Assembly (NCBI GenBank): GCA_964368875.1
Contig: CAYJDG010000012.1
Location: 1-48,510, forward strand
Direction: 5' to 3'
DNA: 48,510 nucleotides
Source: CAYJDG01 sp964368875
Lineage (GTDB): Bacteria; Pseudomonadota; Alphaproteobacteria; Micavibrionales; Micavibrionaceae
This document shows, in pieces, positions 40,447 to 48,456 of this stretch. The stretch's first letter is position 1; the number at the start of each line of letters is the position of its first letter. Under the pieces are notes generated by a model that worked only from the letters and a program-made list of their open reading frames with translations, was not told the DNA's origin and did not search any database. The translations under genes were made by a program, and so were the position numbers.

Positions 40447-40980
40447 TTATTTCTTCTTACCTTCCTTACGCAGGATGTATTCGCCAACGTAGCGGATACC
40501 TTTCCCTTTGTAAGGCTCGGGCTTCTTGTAGCCACGGATTTCAGCAGCCACCTGGCCGACTTGTTCTTTATCGATGCCGCTCACTTTGATCGACGTCTGT
40601 TTTTCAACAGCGATGGTGATGCCGGCAGGAACCGGGTAACGGACTTCATGGCTGAAACCGAGTTGCAGCACGAGGTCTTTGCCTTGCAGGGCGCATTTGA
40701 AACCAACGCCTTCGATTTCAAGAGCTTTCTCATAGCCCTTGTTAACGCCTTCAACCATATTGGTGATGCGGCGCTGCATGGTACCCCACAGGGCACGGGT
40801 CTGGCGCTCTTCATTGCGCGGCATAACCGTGATCTGGCCGTTCTCGAGTTTTGGCTCGATCGCGTCATGAACGGTGAACGTCAGTTCGCCTTTCGGACCT
40901 TTAACCTTGATGATCTGACCTTTCAGATCGGCAGTCACACCTTGCGGCAGGACAACGGGGTTTTTTGCAATACGGGACAT
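40447..40980 (-). CDS. rplF: 50S ribosomal protein L6
   Basis: L6 (uL6) sits near the GTPase-associated centre. The 177 residues form two homologous domains, the second with the conserved block PEPYKGKGIRYVGEYILRKEGKKK at the C-terminus. It starts MSRIAKNPVVLPQGV, as expected. Confidence 0.98.
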   Translation of the reverse strand: MSRIAKNPVVLPQGVTADLKGQIIKVKGPKGELTFTVHDAIEPKLENGQITVMPRNEERQTRALWGTMQRRITNMVEGVNKGYEKALEIEGVGFKCALQGKDLVLQLGFSHEVRYPVPAGITIAVEKQTSIKVSGIDKEQVGQVAAEIRGYKKPEPYKGKGIRYVGEYILRKEGKKK

Positions 40981-41001
40981 AGTTTTCGTTCCTTATAATT
41001 C

Positions 41002-41400
41002 TTAGAAGACTTGGCAGAGAACTTCGCCGCCAACGTTTTCTGCACGGGCTTGCTGGTCGTCCATCACACCATGTGGCGTGGAGACGATGGTCAGGCCCAG
41101 ACCATTGTAAAAGCGTGGCATTTCTTTCGCAGGCGTATAGATACGACGACCTGGTTTGGAAACGCGTTTCATTTCGCGGATAACCGGCTGACCGTTCTCA
41201 TATTTGAGTTCGATCGACAGTTCCTTGTGTCCGGCTGCATCGTTCTGCTCTTTGAAGTCGCGGATGAAACCAGCGCCTTTCAGAACTTTCAGAACGTTGG
41301 CGCGCATCGTCGATGCAGGGCAAACGATCTTCTTCATCCCGGCTTTTTGGCCGTTGCGGATGCGGGTCAGCATATCGCCGATAGGATCACTCATTGTCAT
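41002..41400 (-). CDS. rpsH: 30S ribosomal protein S8
   Basis: S8 (uS8) binds the central domain of 16S rRNA and, in E. coli, represses translation of its own operon. The 132 residues begin (MT)MSDPIGDMLTRIRNGQ and end in GGEVLCQVF. AAGGA lies upstream of ATG 41400, which is preferred to ATG 41394. Confidence 0.98.
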   Translation of the reverse strand: MTMSDPIGDMLTRIRNGQKAGMKKIVCPASTMRANVLKVLKGAGFIRDFKEQNDAAGHKELSIELKYENGQPVIREMKRVSKPGRRIYTPAKEMPRFYNGLGLTIVSTPHGVMDDQQARAENVGGEVLCQVF

Positions 41401-41417
41401 TGTCTAAATTCCTTCTC

Positions 41418-41723
41418 TTACCAGCTGGCTTTAACGACGCCCGGAAGCTGGCCTTCGGCGGCTAGCTTACGAACTTGGTTACGGCACAGGTTGAATTTTC
41501 CGTGAAAGGCGCGTGGGCGGCCAGTCAGGGCGCAACGGTTACGAACGCGGTTTTTAGCGCCGTTACGAGGCATTGCAGCCAGCTTCAGCGACATTGCGAA
41601 ACGCTCTTCAACCGGCAGCTCGCGGTCCATGATCGCAGCTTTCAGCTTGGCGCGTTTGCCAGAGTCGCGCTTGACCATGTCTTTGCGTTTGTCGTTGCGG
41701 TTTGTTGCACTCTTCTTAGCCAT
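41418..41723 (-). CDS. rpsN: 30S ribosomal protein S14 (zinc-free type)
   Basis: S14 (uS14) of 101 residues, the long form without the CxxC zinc ribbon. It contains RNRCALTGRPRAFHGKFNLCRNQVRKLA. Its start overlaps the rplE stop by one base, so it is translationally coupled to L5. Confidence 0.98.
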   Translation of the reverse strand: MAKKSATNRNDKRKDMVKRDSGKRAKLKAAIMDRELPVEERFAMSLKLAAMPRNGAKNRVRNRCALTGRPRAFHGKFNLCRNQVRKLAAEGQLPGVVKASW

Positions 41724-42325
41724 TAAAAAGCATCCTTTTTGGTTTCAGCATTTCTGAAAGGCAGATCGAATGCGCGGAGCAGTTCGCGTGCCTCATCGTC
41801 GGTTTTAGCAGTTGTACAGATAATGATATCCATCCCGCGTACGACGTCGACTTTGTCGAAGTTGATTTCCGGGAAAATCGTGTGGTCTTTGATGCCGAGG
41901 GCGTAGTTGCCGCGACCGTCAAAAGCCTTGCCGTTGATACCGCGGAAGTCGCGGACGCGTGGCAGAGCGATGGTGACCAGGCGATCAAGGAATTCGTACA
42001 TCTGGTTGCGGCGCAGAGTAACCTTGCAACCGATGGCCATGCCGTCACGGATCTTGAAGGAGGCGTTCGACTTGCGGGCAATCGTCGCGACTGGCTTCTG
42101 ACCGGCGATTTGTGCCAGATCTTTCAGAGCAGCATCGATATGCTTCTTGTCGAGCGCGGCTTCACCGACACCCATGTTGATGACGATTTTGTCGAGCTTA
42201 GGAATCTCGTGTGTGTTCTTGTACCCGTACTTCTCTTTCATCGCCGGGGCGATGGTCTGATTGTAGCGCTCCTGAAAACGCGGGGTATATTTCTTTGCTG
42301 CTGCGGTCATGATCTTTTCGTCCAT
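41723..42325 (-). CDS. rplE: 50S ribosomal protein L5
   Basis: L5 (uL5) binds 5S rRNA and contacts the P-site tRNA. The 200 residues have a short N-terminal extension before YTPRFQERYNQTIAPAMKEKYGYKN; the core includes LDKIVINMGVGEA and RDFRGINGKAFDGRGNYALGIKDHTIFPEI. ATG 42325 overlaps the rplX stop by one base (TAATG); ATG 42310 is an alternative start. Confidence 0.97.
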   Translation of the reverse strand: MDEKIMTAAAKKYTPRFQERYNQTIAPAMKEKYGYKNTHEIPKLDKIVINMGVGEAALDKKHIDAALKDLAQIAGQKPVATIARKSNASFKIRDGMAIGCKVTLRRNQMYEFLDRLVTIALPRVRDFRGINGKAFDGRGNYALGIKDHTIFPEINFDKVDVVRGMDIIICTTAKTDDEARELLRAFDLPFRNAETKKDAF

Positions 42326-42648
42326 TAAGCCAGCGTCTCACCCGATTTACGGGCGATACGCACTTTTTTGCCATCTTTCAGATCTTTAAAGCCAACGCGC
42401 GAAGGTGCGCCGGTTTTAGGATCCGCGAGCGCCACATTCGATACATGAATGGGAGCTTCCATTTTCTCGAGACCGCCCTGAGCGAACTGGGTCGGCTTTT
42501 TATGTTTGGTCATCATATTGATGCCCGAAACGATAACTTTGCTGTCGGCAGGAATGACTTTGGTGATTTCACCTTTTTTGCCCTTGTCCTTACCGGTAAT
42601 CACGACCACCTGGTCGCCTTTTTTCAGTTTCATTTTTGGTTGCGTCAT
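42325..42648 (-). CDS. rplX: 50S ribosomal protein L24
   Basis: L24 (uL24) initiates large-subunit assembly and sits near the tunnel exit. The 107 residues contain the KOW motif KKGDQVVVITGKDKGKKGEITKVIP and the MTKHKKPTQFAQGGLEKMEAPIHVSNVAL block. It starts directly after the rplN stop with no spacer. Confidence 0.98.
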   Translation of the reverse strand: MTQPKMKLKKGDQVVVITGKDKGKKGEITKVIPADSKVIVSGINMMTKHKKPTQFAQGGLEKMEAPIHVSNVALADPKTGAPSRVGFKDLKDGKKVRIARKSGETLA

Positions 42649-43017
42649 TTAGAGCACCTCGGAAGCAAGTGAGATAATTTTCATGTAGCCCTTGCCGCGC
42701 AGTTCGCGGGTGACTGGGCCAAATATACGTGTGCCGATTGGCTCACCTTGTTTGTTGATCAGCACGACGGCATTGCCATCAAAGCGGATTTGCTCGCCAT
42801 TGGCGCGTTTCAGGCCCTTGGCTGTACGAACGATAACGGCCTGGTGGACGTCGCCCTTCTTCACTTTGCCACGTGGAATTGCTTCCTTGATCGATACGAC
42901 AATGACGTCGCCGATATTGGCAAAGCGGCGCTTGGAGCCACCGAGAACTTTGATACAGGAGACACGGCGGGCGCCGCTGTTGTCTGCTACATCGAGGTTT
43001 GACTGCATCTGGATCAT
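42649..43017 (-). CDS. rplN: 50S ribosomal protein L14
   Basis: L14 (uL14) of 122 residues lies at the subunit interface. It begins MIQMQSNLDVADNSGARRVSCIKVLGGSKRR and ends with RELRGKGYMKIISLASEVL, both diagnostic. Confidence 0.99.
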   Translation of the reverse strand: MIQMQSNLDVADNSGARRVSCIKVLGGSKRRFANIGDVIVVSIKEAIPRGKVKKGDVHQAVIVRTAKGLKRANGEQIRFDGNAVVLINKQGEPIGTRIFGPVTRELRGKGYMKIISLASEVL

Positions 43018-43039
43018 GATTTTTTACCCAAATCCTTTA

Positions 43040-43381
43040 TTATTTCTTTTTAGAACCGGTTGCCTTTTTGGCAGCGGTCTTTTTCTTGGTGGTCGGTTTG
43101 GCAGCTTCAGCAGAAACTTCCTCAACGATTTCCGAGCGCACGATCGTGGACGGATCGGTGATCACAGTCCAGCTCTTGCTCTTGGAGATCGGGCGGCATT
43201 CCTGAATCTCTACCTTGTCGCCGGTTTTAAAGGCGTTGGCTTCGTCATGCGCAGCATACTTCCAGCTTTGCTTAACGTATTTTTTAAACAGCGGGTGCAT
43301 CTTGCGGCTTTCGACCAAAACGGTAATCGTCTTGTCGGTTTTGTCGCTAACAACGCGGCCCTGCAGAATACGACGTGGCAT
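43040..43381 (-). CDS. rpsQ: 30S ribosomal protein S17 with basic C-terminal extension
   Basis: S17 (uS17) binds the 5' domain of 16S rRNA early in assembly. The core (1-80) starts MPRRILQGRVVSDKTDKTITVLVESRK and includes GDKVEIQECRPISKSKSW. Residues about 85-113 form a Thr/Lys/Ala-rich tail that most bacterial S17 proteins (about 80-90 aa) lack. Confidence 0.97.
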   Translation of the reverse strand: MPRRILQGRVVSDKTDKTITVLVESRKMHPLFKKYVKQSWKYAAHDEANAFKTGDKVEIQECRPISKSKSWTVITDPSTIVRSEIVEEVSAEAAKPTTKKKTAAKKATGSKKK

Positions 43382-43392
43382 CTCTTAACTCC

Positions 43393-43662
43393 TTACGCGG
43401 CCTTAGCGGCGGTTTTCTTTGCTTTAGGAGCGGCTGCCTTTTTGGCTGGCTCCTGAGCTTGTTGATTCAAAAATGTTTTAACGCGGGCGATGGTACGGCG
43501 AACCTTACGCATTTCCGACGTGTTCTCGAGTTGGCCACCGGCGCGCTGGAAACGCATGTTGAGTTGCTGCTTGCGCAGGTCTTTCAGCATGACGTTGAGT
43601 TCATCCGGGCTTTTGCCTTTCAGATCTTCAGCGGTGGTAACTTTCTTTTCTTTTGCCATCAT
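43393..43662 (-). CDS. rpmC: 50S ribosomal protein L29 with Ala/Lys-rich tail
   Basis: L29 (uL29) sits at the tunnel exit, where it helps bind trigger factor and SRP. The conserved two-helix domain spans about 9-68 (LKGKSPDELNVMLKDLRKQQLNMRFQ; VRRTIARVKTFLNQ). An extra tail of about 20 residues (PAKKAAAPKAKKTAAKAA) follows. Two consecutive ATG codons (43662 and 43659) follow a GGAG; either could be the start. Confidence 0.95.
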   Translation of the reverse strand: MMAKEKKVTTAEDLKGKSPDELNVMLKDLRKQQLNMRFQRAGGQLENTSEMRKVRRTIARVKTFLNQQAQEPAKKAAAPKAKKTAAKAA

Positions 43663-43685
43663 AATTCTCCATTAGTCCGGACGGA

Positions 43686-44099
43686 CTATTCACCGATCCG
43701 TTTTACAAATTTGGTTGCGATCGGCAGCTTGGCCTGAGCGAGCGCAAAGGCTTCGCGGGCGAGCTGCTCAGGGATACCGTCCAGTTCGAACATGATACGA
43801 CCTGGTTTAACGCGGGCGACCCAGAATTCAGGGTTACCTTTACCGGAACCCATACGCACTTCGAGAGGCTTTTTCGAAATCGGGACATCCGGGAATACGC
43901 GGATCCAGATTTTACCCTGACGTTTGATGTGACGCGTAATCGCGCGACGTGCAGATTCGATCTGACGAGCGGTGATACGGTCAGGTGCCAGAGCTTTCAG
44001 GCCAAACGCGCCGAAGTTCAGCTCGAAGCCGCCTTTGGCGACGCCGTGAATGCGACCCTTGTGGGCCTTCCGGTATTTGGTGCGCTTAGGTTGCAGCAT
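43686..44099 (-). CDS. rplP: 50S ribosomal protein L16
   Basis: L16 (uL16) helps position tRNA acceptor ends. The 137 residues begin MLQPKRTKYRKAHKGRIHG and include ARRAITRHIKRQGKIWIRVFPD and RMGSGKGNPEFWVARVKPGRIMFE. It follows rpsC by 30 bases. Confidence 0.99.
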   Translation of the reverse strand: MLQPKRTKYRKAHKGRIHGVAKGGFELNFGAFGLKALAPDRITARQIESARRAITRHIKRQGKIWIRVFPDVPISKKPLEVRMGSGKGNPEFWVARVKPGRIMFELDGIPEQLAREAFALAQAKLPIATKFVKRIGE

Positions 44100-44129
44100 A
44101 ATTTAAGTCCTCATCAGTCCTATAAAAAT

Positions 44130-44816
44130 CTAGTCTCTTTTAGCCGCGCCGACGTTTTCAGCCAGACGCTTATCGCGTGCCATTGGATCGTGTTCCATGA
44201 CGTCGCCTTTATAAATCCAGACCTTCACACCGATGATACCGTAGGTGGTGAGGGCTTCGGAGAAACCGTAGTCAAGATCAGCGCGCAGGGTGTGCAGCGG
44301 CACACGACCTTCACGGTACCACTCGGTACGGGCGATATCAGCGCCAGCCAGACGACCGGAAACGTTGATACGGATACCTTTGCCGCCGAGACGGAGAGCG
44401 GACTGAACCGAACGCTTCATTGCGCGACGGAACGACACGCGGCGCTCGAGCTGCTGGGCAATGCCTTCAGCGACGAGTTGGGCATCGATTTCCGGCTTAC
44501 GGATTTCAACGATATTGAGCGACACGTCGCCACCGGCCTGAGCCGACAGATCCGAGCGCAGTTTTTCAATGTCAGCGCCTTTTTTACCGATGATCACGCC
44601 CGGACGTGCAGTGTGCACGGTTACGCGGGTGTTCTTGGCAGCGCGCTCGATGATGACCTTGCTGATGCCTGCGGCTTTCAGCTTCTCAGTCACGTACGCA
44701 CGAAGCTTGAGATCTTCGACGAGTTTCTTCGCGTAATCTTTCGCGGAGAACCAGCGGGAGTCCCAGGTGCGGTTGATACCTACGCGCAGACCGATCGGAT
44801 TAACTTTTTGACCCAT
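44130..44816 (-). CDS. rpsC: 30S ribosomal protein S3
   Basis: S3 (uS3) forms part of the mRNA entry site and has helicase-like function. The 228 residues start MGQKVNPIGLRVGINRTWDSRW. The KH domain (TARPGVIIGKKGADIEKLR) is followed by the C-terminal domain with EWYREGRVPLHTLRADLDYGFSEA. Confidence 0.99.
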   Translation of the reverse strand: MGQKVNPIGLRVGINRTWDSRWFSAKDYAKKLVEDLKLRAYVTEKLKAAGISKVIIERAAKNTRVTVHTARPGVIIGKKGADIEKLRSDLSAQAGGDVSLNIVEIRKPEIDAQLVAEGIAQQLERRVSFRRAMKRSVQSALRLGGKGIRINVSGRLAGADIARTEWYREGRVPLHTLRADLDYGFSEALTTYGIIGVKVWIYKGDVMEHDPMARDKRLAENVGAAKRD

Positions 44817-44828
44817 ACTATAAGACCC

Positions 44829-45203
44829 CTATTCCGCTTTCTCGCTGACGACGATCGTCAGGTTGCTGAAGAACTTCTGAATGCCGCCGGCTTTACCGCG
44901 ACCGCGGGCCATCCAGCGTTTGATAACCATTTGTTTGCCAACTGTCGCCGACGACACGTAGAGACGGTCGACGTCGAGGTTGTGGTTGTTCTCTGCGTTA
45001 GCGATTGCTGACTGCAGGACTTTCTTCACTTCGCGCGCGGTGCGCTTGGTGCTGAAGTCGAGATCGGTCAGTGCCTTCTCAGCTTTCTTGCCACGGATCA
45101 GTTCCGCAACCAGGTTGAGCTTGTACGGGCTTGAGTCGATAAACTTGGCAAAGGCTTTTGCCTCGTTATCTGCTTCGCGTCTTGTGTTCTTAGGCTTTCC
45201 CAT
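44829..45203 (-). CDS. rplV: 50S ribosomal protein L22
   Basis: L22 (uL22) lines the exit tunnel through its beta-hairpin. The 124 residues contain SSPYKLNLVAELIRGKKAEKALTDLDF, LQSAIANAENNHNLDVDRL and the basic hairpin KRWMARGRGKAGGIQKFFSNLTIVV. The N-terminus is slightly extended. Confidence 0.98.
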   Translation of the reverse strand: MGKPKNTRREADNEAKAFAKFIDSSPYKLNLVAELIRGKKAEKALTDLDFSTKRTAREVKKVLQSAIANAENNHNLDVDRLYVSSATVGKQMVIKRWMARGRGKAGGIQKFFSNLTIVVSEKAE

Positions 45204-45214
45204 TTTTCAAATCC

Positions 45215-45499
45215 TTATTTCTTGGCGTCGGCTTTTTTATCAGCAGCCGTGTGTGCCTTGAAGGTTCTGGTCGGAGCAAACTCACCGAGTTTGTGACCGA
45301 TCATGTTGTCCGTAACCAGAACAGGAATGAACTTGTTGCCGTTATGAACAGCAAAGGTCATGCCAACGAACTGGGGCAGGATAGTAGAGCGACGCGACCA
45401 TGTTTTGATCGGGGTGTTTTTGCCAGACGCGCGGGTCTGCTCAACTTTTTTGAGCAGGTGACCATCGACGAAAGGGCCTTTCCAGACTGAACGTGCCAT
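45215..45499 (-). CDS. rpsS: 30S ribosomal protein S19
   Basis: S19 (uS19) sits in the 30S head beside S13. The 94 residues begin MARSVWKGPFVDGHLLKKVE and include TWSRRSTILPQFVGMTFAVHNGNKFIPV and KLGEFAPTRTFKAH. Confidence 0.99.
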   Translation of the reverse strand: MARSVWKGPFVDGHLLKKVEQTRASGKNTPIKTWSRRSTILPQFVGMTFAVHNGNKFIPVLVTDNMIGHKLGEFAPTRTFKAHTAADKKADAKK

Positions 45500-45508
45500 G
45501 ATGCGATC

Positions 45509-46327
45509 CTATTTCTTCTTACGGCGACGGATAATGAACTTGTCCGTAGCTTTGTTAGAGCGTGTTTTGTAGCCTTTGGCCGGTACACCGGATGGAGAAC
45601 ACCAGTGAATACCGCCCTTGGTACGACCACCGTGTGGGTGATCGACCGGGTTCATAACGATACCGCGTTGACGGCCACGACGACCGAGCCAGCGGGTACG
45701 ACCGGCTTTACCGATCACTTCGTTTTTGTTGTCAGGGTTGGAAACTGCGCCAACCGTTGCCATGCACTCGCCACGAACGACGCGGAGTTCGCCGGACGAG
45801 AGTTTGATCTGAGCGTAACCCTGATCACGACCGACAACCTGAACATAGGTGCCAGCGGAACGGGCGATCTGACCGCCTTTACCAGGCTTCATCTCGACGT
45901 TGTGCACAATCGTGCCAACTGGCATGTTGCGCAGCTGCATTGCGTTACCGACTTTGATGTCGGCGCGCTCGCCGGAGACGATCTTGTCGCCTTCCTTCAG
46001 ACGCTGAGGAGCCAGGATGTAGGCTTTCTCGCCGTCGGCATATTCAACCAGAGCAATAAAGGCCGTACGGTTTGGATCGTACTCAAGGCGCAGGACTGTC
46101 GCTTCGATTTCATGCTTAGTGCGTTTGAAATCGATGAGGCGGTAACGCTGCTTGTGACCACCGCCGATGAAACGGACAGTGATACGACCCTGATTGTTCC
46201 GGCCGCCGGTTTTCTTAGAACCTTCGGTCAGGCTTTTCTCAGGCGCGCCTTTCCACAGCATGGACCGGTCAACCATCACCAGATGGCGACGACCGGGAGA
46301 GCTGGGGTTAAACTTCTTAAGAGCCAT
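45509..46327 (-). CDS. rplB: 50S ribosomal protein L2
   Basis: L2 (uL2) is needed for subunit joining and peptidyl transfer. The 272 residues include SPGRRHLVMVDRSMLWKGAPEKSL, RNNQGRITVRFIGGGHKQRYR and the highly conserved VDHPHGGRTKGG around the functional His, with the C-terminal basic RRRKKK. Confidence 0.99.
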   Translation of the reverse strand: MALKKFNPSSPGRRHLVMVDRSMLWKGAPEKSLTEGSKKTGGRNNQGRITVRFIGGGHKQRYRLIDFKRTKHEIEATVLRLEYDPNRTAFIALVEYADGEKAYILAPQRLKEGDKIVSGERADIKVGNAMQLRNMPVGTIVHNVEMKPGKGGQIARSAGTYVQVVGRDQGYAQIKLSSGELRVVRGECMATVGAVSNPDNKNEVIGKAGRTRWLGRRGRQRGIVMNPVDHPHGGRTKGGIHWCSPSGVPAKGYKTRSNKATDKFIIRRRKKK

Positions 46328-46348
46328 AATCCTAATCCTTCTTGCTCA

Positions 46349-46678
46349 TTAAATCTTAGCAGCGGTGTCGATCGTCTGGCCTTCAGCCAGAGTCACGATC
46401 GCTTTTTTCTCGTCAGAGCGGCGGCCAAGAATGCCACCGAACCGGCGTTGCTTGCCCTTACGGACGAGCGTATTCACTGCAGTGACCTTAACGTCGAAAA
46501 TCGCTTCGACGGCTGCCTTGATTTCAGGCTTGGTCGCGTCAATCGCAACAGCGAAAGTCATCTGACCATGCTGGGAACCCATTGCTGATTTCTCAGTGAC
46601 GATCGGGTTGCGCAGAATGTTGAAGTGACGTTCTGTCGGCTGTTGTTTTTGATCTGCTTTAAGTTTTGCTTTTGCCAT
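46349..46678 (-). CDS. rplW: 50S ribosomal protein L23
   Basis: L23 (uL23) at the tunnel exit binds trigger factor and SRP. The 109 residues contain RNPIVTEKSAMGSQHGQMTFAVAIDATKPEIKAAVEAIFDVKVTAVNTL. An N-terminal extension of about 20 residues (MAKAKLKADQKQQPTERHFN) precedes the core. Confidence 0.97.
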   Translation of the reverse strand: MAKAKLKADQKQQPTERHFNILRNPIVTEKSAMGSQHGQMTFAVAIDATKPEIKAAVEAIFDVKVTAVNTLVRKGKQRRFGGILGRRSDEKKAIVTLAEGQTIDTAAKI

Positions 46679-46689
46679 TTTTTATCTCC

Positions 46690-47322
46690 TTACGCAGCCT
46701 TCTTGTTCAGACGGGCGGTGAGCGCATCAACGGCATCTTTCGTCAGAACCAGAGTGGTCCGGCGCAGGATGTCATAGACGTTGGCACCTTCCGAAGGCAG
46801 CACATCAATGTGCGGAATGTTGCGAACCGACAGAGCGAAGTTCTGATCGAGTTCCGAGCCGCAAACGAACAGGGCGTTTTCAATACCCATGGTCTTCAGT
46901 GCAGCAACCATTGTTTTGGTCTTGGCAGCTTTGGCAGCAGCGGCATCGAGAATGATGAGCTGACCGCTTTTCGCTTTGGCCGAGAGAGCCGATTTCAGCG
47001 CCTGAGCACGAACCTGTTTCGGCAGGTCAGTGGCGTGAGAACGAACGACCGGGCCATGAACGCGACCACCGCCGACGTCCTGAGGACGACGCAGGGAGCC
47101 AGCACGGGCACGACCGGTGCCTTTCTGGGCGTATGGCTTCTTACCGGTTCCCGAAACTTCGGAAATGGTTTTGACCTTACGGGTGCCAGAACGGCGTTTG
47201 TTCATTTGGTAGTGCACCATCCGGTGCAGCAAGTCCTGACGGACTTCTACGCCAAAGATACCGTCGTCGAGATCGATCGATCCGGCTTCTTTGTTTTCAA
47301 GTGTTTTGACCGCGATTTTCAT
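46690..47322 (-). CDS. rplD: 50S ribosomal protein L4
   Basis: L4 (uL4) lines the exit tunnel and in E. coli autoregulates the S10 operon. The 210 residues show the tunnel loop block RSGTRKVKTISEVSGTGKKPYAQKGTGRARAGSLRRPQDVGGGRVHGP and the C-terminal VYDILRRTTLVLTKDAV. Confidence 0.98.
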   Translation of the reverse strand: MKIAVKTLENKEAGSIDLDDGIFGVEVRQDLLHRMVHYQMNKRRSGTRKVKTISEVSGTGKKPYAQKGTGRARAGSLRRPQDVGGGRVHGPVVRSHATDLPKQVRAQALKSALSAKAKSGQLIILDAAAAKAAKTKTMVAALKTMGIENALFVCGSELDQNFALSVRNIPHIDVLPSEGANVYDILRRTTLVLTKDAVDALTARLNKKAA

Positions 47323-47328
47323 GACGAT

Positions 47329-48090
47329 CTATTCCTTTACTTCTTCAGCAGGAGCGGCGGCTTCGGCGGCAGGAGCTTCTTGAGCTTCAGCTGCAGGAGC
47401 GGCTTGTGCGCCAGCTTTTGGTTTCAGGCCAGCCGGCATCGGCAGGTCTTTATGAGCAGGTTTCTTAACGGCATCCTTGATGACAACCCAACCCTGATCG
47501 TGACCAGGAACGGCGCCTTCAACGAGGATCAGGCCTTCATCAGGGTAAACCCCAACAACTTTCAGGCTCTGGGTCGTGACAGTTTCGTTACCAAACTGAC
47601 CAGCCATCTTTTTATTCTTCCAGACGCGGCCCGGATCCTGAGCACAACCGGTCGAACCGATTGAGCGGTGGGAAACAGACACACCGTGGGAAGCGCGCAA
47701 GCCCCCGAAGCCCCAGCGTTTCATACCGCCCGAGAAGCCTTTACCGATGGTTTTGCCCTGAACGTCAACGAACTGACCGACGACGAAGTGGTTGGCACCA
47801 ATCTCGGCACCGACTTCGAGGAGGTTTTCCTTGCTGACGCGGAATTCCATGAGCTTTTTCTTCGGCTCAACTTTGCTCTTGGCAAAGTGGCCACGCATCG
47901 CTTTGGAAACGTTTTTAACTTTTTTGTTACCGGCGCCCAGCTGAACAGCCGTGTAGCCTTCTTTTTCTTCGCTGCGGATAGCGACAACCTGACAGTTGTC
48001 GACTTTCAGCAGGGTGACAGGGATATGACGGCCTTGGTCATCAAAGACCCGCGTCATTCCTTCTTTCTGTGCAATCAATCCAGTGCGCAT
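47329..48090 (-). CDS. rplC: 50S ribosomal protein L3 with Ala/Glu/Pro-rich tail
   Basis: L3 (uL3) reaches the peptidyl-transferase centre. The 253 residues start MRTGLIAQKEGMTRVFDDQGRHIPVTLLKV and include GKGFSGGMKRWGFGG and SIGSTGCAQDPGRVWKNKKMAGQFG. The final 30 or so residues are a low-complexity Ala/Glu/Pro tail not found in standard 205-220 residue members. Confidence 0.98.
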   Translation of the reverse strand: MRTGLIAQKEGMTRVFDDQGRHIPVTLLKVDNCQVVAIRSEEKEGYTAVQLGAGNKKVKNVSKAMRGHFAKSKVEPKKKLMEFRVSKENLLEVGAEIGANHFVVGQFVDVQGKTIGKGFSGGMKRWGFGGLRASHGVSVSHRSIGSTGCAQDPGRVWKNKKMAGQFGNETVTTQSLKVVGVYPDEGLILVEGAVPGHDQGWVVIKDAVKKPAHKDLPMPAGLKPKAGAQAAPAAEAQEAPAAEAAAPAEEVKE

Positions 48091-48110
48091 TTTATTCTCC
48101 AGAATTCAGC

Positions 48111-48431
48111 TTACGCTGCTTGTCCAATTTTGATTTCGACGTCAACACCGGCGGCGAGATCAAGTTTCATCAGGGCATCAACCGTCTGTGGGGTCGGGTC
48201 GACGATATCGATCAGGCGCTTGTGGGTGCGCATTTCGAGTTGTTCCATCGAACCTTTGTCGATGTGCGGCGAGCGCAGAACCGTGAAGCGCTCGATGCGG
48301 GTCGGCAACGGAACCGGACCACGGACGCGAGCACCAGTGCGCTTGGCAGTGTTCACGATTTCATTCGTGGAGCTGTCCAGTACACCGTGATCGAAAGCCC
48401 GGAGGCGGATGCGGATGGTTTGAGTATCCAT
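48111..48431 (-). CDS. rpsJ: 30S ribosomal protein S10
   Basis: S10 (uS10, NusE) is a small-subunit protein that also pairs with NusB in antitermination. The 106 residues begin MDTQTIRIRLRAFDHGVLDSSTNEIV and contain KRTGARVRGPVPLPTRIERFTVLRSPHIDKGSMEQ. It lies 25 bases after tuf. Confidence 0.99.
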   Translation of the reverse strand: MDTQTIRIRLRAFDHGVLDSSTNEIVNTAKRTGARVRGPVPLPTRIERFTVLRSPHIDKGSMEQLEMRTHKRLIDIVDPTPQTVDALMKLDLAAGVDVEIKIGQAA

Positions 48432-48456
48432 GATCTAGTTTCCCTTGGGTCTTTCT

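Noticed and set aside
43929..45011. 360-codon plus-strand ORF antisense to rplP, rpsC and rplV
   Set aside because: Shadow of highly expressed ribosomal genes with biased codons. No ribosome-binding site or domain; the minus-strand proteins are certain. The same applies to the ORFs at 33069-33878, 45605-46588 and 46666-47664.
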